5,586 nucleotides of DNA from the NCBI GenBank assembly GCA_002350445.1, contig DEEV01000111.1, forward strand, positions 388 to 5,973. The letters run 5' to 3'. Origin of the DNA: Treponema sp. UBA2869 (lineage in GTDB: Bacteria > Spirochaetota > Spirochaetia > Treponematales > Treponemataceae). Of the stretch, positions 4,084 through 5,586 are shown in pieces; the first letter of the stretch is position 1, and every line of letters starts with the position of its first letter. A model generated the notes under the pieces. It was not told the origin of the DNA. It saw only the letters and a list, made by a program, of their open reading frames with translations, and did no database searches. The translations under genes and the position numbers were made by a program.

Positions 4084-5006
4084 GCTAAGTCCTTCTTCAT
4101 GTTCCTGATATAGTCCGCTGCAGAAAGTCCTGCAACTCCGCCTTCATAGACAGCCTTGCACACCTGCAAAAGTCCGCCGTTCGCATTTCCGCAGCTGAAA
4201 ATTCCGGGTGCGTTCGTAGCCATTTTTTCGTTCACGGCGATTGAGTCTTCGTTGAGCATGAGCCCGAGTTTTTTTGCAAAGTCAGCAGCTCCAGCAGTTC
4301 CGAGAGCAACGAAAATTCCGTCGGCTGAAAATTTTTCTCCGTCTGCAAATTCAAGGCCTGCAACTTTTGCGTTCTGACCGTCGGCAAGAATTTTTTTGAT
4401 TTTGCGAGAGTCGGTTCTAATTTTTTCAGCGAGCGAAGGATTTTCTGAGATTTCTTTTTTAATCTGAAAGTCGTCTTTTCCGTCTGTCAAAACCGTGACG
4501 CTTTCTGCAATGTTTGCAAGGTGAGAGGCTTCTTCAACCGCGAAGATTCCGTTTCCGATTACGGCCACATTTTTTTTGCGGTAGAAAAATCCGTCGCAGA
4601 CCGCGCAGTAGCTTACGCCCTTTCCCTCAAACTCAACGATGTTTTCAATCTGCGGGCGGAGCTTTTTGTTTCCTGTCGCAAGGATGATGACCGGTGCAGA
4701 ATATTCAGCGGCTCCTGCCTTTACGGTGTAAAGTGTTGCAGGCGGAGGTGCCATCATCTCGATGTGGGTGACTTCGCTTTCAATGACTTCGATGCCGAGA
4801 TTTTTTGCCTGTTCGATTCCGTTTTTGTAAAGGTCGATTCCAGTGATTCCTTCAGGGAAGCCGTAGTAGTTGTCGATTTTGTGGGCCTTCTCAAGCTGGC
4901 TTTCGCCTGAATAGATTACTGCAACACTGAGGTTTGCCCTCTTTGCGTAGAGGCCGGCAGAAATTCCTGCAGGGCCCGCACCGATTATGATAATGTCAAA
5001 GTTCAT
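4080..5006 (-). CDS. Thioredoxin-reductase-like FAD oxidoreductase
   Basis: This 308-residue flavoprotein has the layout of low-molecular-weight thioredoxin reductase (TrxB, about 310-320 residues). It has an N-terminal FAD Rossmann motif GAGPAG (9-14), the redox-active disulfide C134-A-V-C137-D, and a second dinucleotide motif GNGIFA (151-156). It would pass electrons from a reduced nicotinamide to thioredoxin or a related protein in the cytoplasm. Two features are unusual. The HRRxxxR segment that selects NADPH in E. coli TrxB is missing; the equivalent region reads VTVLTDGKDDFQIKKE. The conserved GD near the FAD is GN (SCGNANGGLLQV, 271-282), with extra cysteines C272 and C283. Cofactor and partner are therefore uncertain. 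ATG 5006 has GAGG 6 nt upstream. The gene overlaps ohrR by 4 bp and follows the glutathione peroxidase gene after 130 bp, fitting a thioredoxin-fed peroxidase system. Confidence 0.85.
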   Translation of the reverse strand: MNFDIIIIGAGPAGISAGLYAKRANLSVAVIYSGESQLEKAHKIDNYYGFPEGITGIDLYKNGIEQAKNLGIEVIESEVTHIEMMAPPPATLYTVKAGAAEYSAPVIILATGNKKLRPQIENIVEFEGKGVSYCAVCDGFFYRKKNVAVIGNGIFAVEEASHLANIAESVTVLTDGKDDFQIKKEISENPSLAEKIRTDSRKIKKILADGQNAKVAGLEFADGEKFSADGIFVALGTAGAADFAKKLGLMLNEDSIAVNEKMATNAPGIFSCGNANGGLLQVCKAVYEGGVAGLSAADYIRNMKKDLA

Positions 5007-5020
5007 AAGATACCTCGCGT

Positions 5021-5132
5021 TAGGGATAGTAACGGCGGCTTCAGCCGTTCCGAAGCGAATGAAATGAGCGTAGGAATGGAGCCGAAAGGCGGAACCGTGG
5101 ATAGCCCGACGGCTTTAGCCGTAACGCCCCTA
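5021..5132. repeat. Palindromic GC-rich element, REP/MITE-like
   Basis: This 112-bp element lies between the peroxidase and reductase genes. It is bounded by TAGGG (5021-5025) and CCCTA (5128-5132), and similarity continues inward. Each end carries its own hairpin: AACGGC...GCCGTT (5031-5049) and ACGGCT-TT-AGCCGT (5109-5122). The middle has GCC-GAAA-GGC (5081-5090), a GNRA-type hairpin, and GTTCCG (5047-5052) can pair with CGGAAC (5090-5095). No transposase or coding frame is present and no target duplication is clear. Only one copy is in the window, so its repeat nature is inferred from structure and from a vague recollection of similar elements in Treponema genomes. If the cluster is one transcript, it lies in the mRNA and could affect stability or the peroxidase-to-reductase ratio. 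Confidence 0.55.
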
Positions 5133-5136
5133 TAGT

Positions 5137-5586
5137 CTACAATATTTTTTCGATTTTTTCTGCGATTTTCTTTGGTTCGACCGTTGACTCAAAGCGCTCG
5201 ATTACGTTTCCTTCGCGGTCAACGAGAAACTTCGTGAAGTTCCATTTGATGCTCGGCGTGTTCCTGAAGTCTGGGTCCGTCTTGCCGATGAACATGCTCA
5301 TGAATGCGCCCTTTGCTCCCGTGAAACCCGCGAATCCTTTCTGACTTTTGAGGAACGTGTAGAGCGGAATTTCGTTTTCGCCGTTTACTTCGATTTTCTT
5401 GAAGTTGTCGAAGCTCGTCTTGTACTTGAGCTGGCAGAACTCGTGGATTTCTTCGTCGTCACCCGGAGCCTGGTGGCCGAACTGGTCGCACGGAAAGTCA
5501 AGGATTTCAAGCCCCTTGTCGTGGTACTGCTGATAGAGTTCCTCAAGTCCCTTGTACTGAGGCGTAAATCCGCAGCCTGTAGCCGT
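5137..5586 (-). CDS. gpx: Glutathione peroxidase family, Cys-type, thioredoxin-dependent (5' end cut)
   Basis: The last 149 codons are present; roughly 30 N-terminal residues lie outside the window. Numbering from the window edge, the peroxidatic cysteine is C5 in TATGCGFT, where selenoenzymes have selenocysteine. The second signature LDFPCDQFG (29-37) carries the catalytic Gln Q35, and WNFTKF (115-120) supplies the catalytic Trp and Asn. C51 in EEIHEFCQLKY matches the resolving cysteine of yeast Gpx3 and plant enzymes, which use thioredoxin and not glutathione. This fits the thioredoxin-reductase-like gene 130 bp downstream. The enzyme reduces hydrogen peroxide and organic hydroperoxides in the cytoplasm. 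By eye the gene uses many C/G-ending codons (TTC, AAG, GAC), more than the D-amino acid genes. Its promoter lies outside the window, so control by the downstream OhrR-type regulator cannot be checked here. Confidence 0.92.
   Translation of the reverse strand, partial: TATGCGFTPQYKGLEELYQQYHDKGLEILDFPCDQFGHQAPGDDEEIHEFCQLKYKTSFDNFKKIEVNGENEIPLYTFLKSQKGFAGFTGAKGAFMSMFIGKTDPDFRNTPSIKWNFTKFLVDREGNVIERFESTVEPKKIAEKIEKIL

Noticed and set aside
4521..4910. Open frame of 129 codons on the plus strand
   Set aside because: It lies fully antisense to the well-supported reductase gene, has no family features, and its openness follows from the codon pattern of the opposite strand.
1..5586. CRISPR array, tRNA, rRNA or insertion sequence
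   Set aside because: No regularly spaced direct repeats, tRNA-like cloverleaf, rRNA sequence or transposase coding frame was seen on either strand.

Overview
The window looks like part of a host-associated or anaerobic spirochaete chromosome, most likely Treponema. This rests on moderate GC content, the general style of the encoded proteins, and a short GC-rich palindromic element at 5021-5132 of a kind I associate with Treponema genomes. It is a judgement from memory; no rRNA or other phylogenetic marker is present. Both ends of the window cut through genes. All genes except one small one read on the minus strand, so transcription mostly runs from high to low coordinates.

Region 1 (1-2300) is a compact D-amino acid module. 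In transcription order it holds a D-amino acid transaminase (dat-like, 2194-1337), a GntR/FadR-type regulator (1267-629) and a stand-alone D-glutamate cyclase (DUF4392 family, 545 to beyond the window edge). The transaminase can interconvert D-alanine and D-glutamate, and the cyclase can convert D-glutamate to 5-oxo-D-proline, so the two enzymes form a plausible D-amino acid disposal or recycling route. Each of the three genes has its own upstream copy of a motif centred on ATCGTGCACGAT. The copy before dat is a perfect 30-bp palindrome. The GntR protein encoded between the enzymes is the obvious candidate to bind all three, including its own promoter.

Region 2 (2300-2764) holds the only plus-strand gene, a 76-residue protein I cannot name. 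An extended -10 box sits so close to its ATG that the mRNA may be leaderless. A 160-bp convergent gap follows.

Region 3 (2765-5586) is a redox-stress cluster, again on the minus strand. In transcription order it holds a Cys-type, thioredoxin-dependent glutathione peroxidase (5' end outside the window), a 112-bp palindromic repeat element, a thioredoxin-reductase-like flavoprotein with a CAVC active site, and an OhrR-type MarR organic-peroxide sensor overlapping the reductase gene by 4 bp. After a 116-bp gap comes a CPBP-family intramembrane protease. Its promoter has a perfect TATAAT box and a -35 covered by a 29-bp near-perfect palindrome, a good candidate OhrR operator. The cluster reads as sensor, reductant supply and peroxide reducer in one unit, with the membrane protease as a possible extra target.
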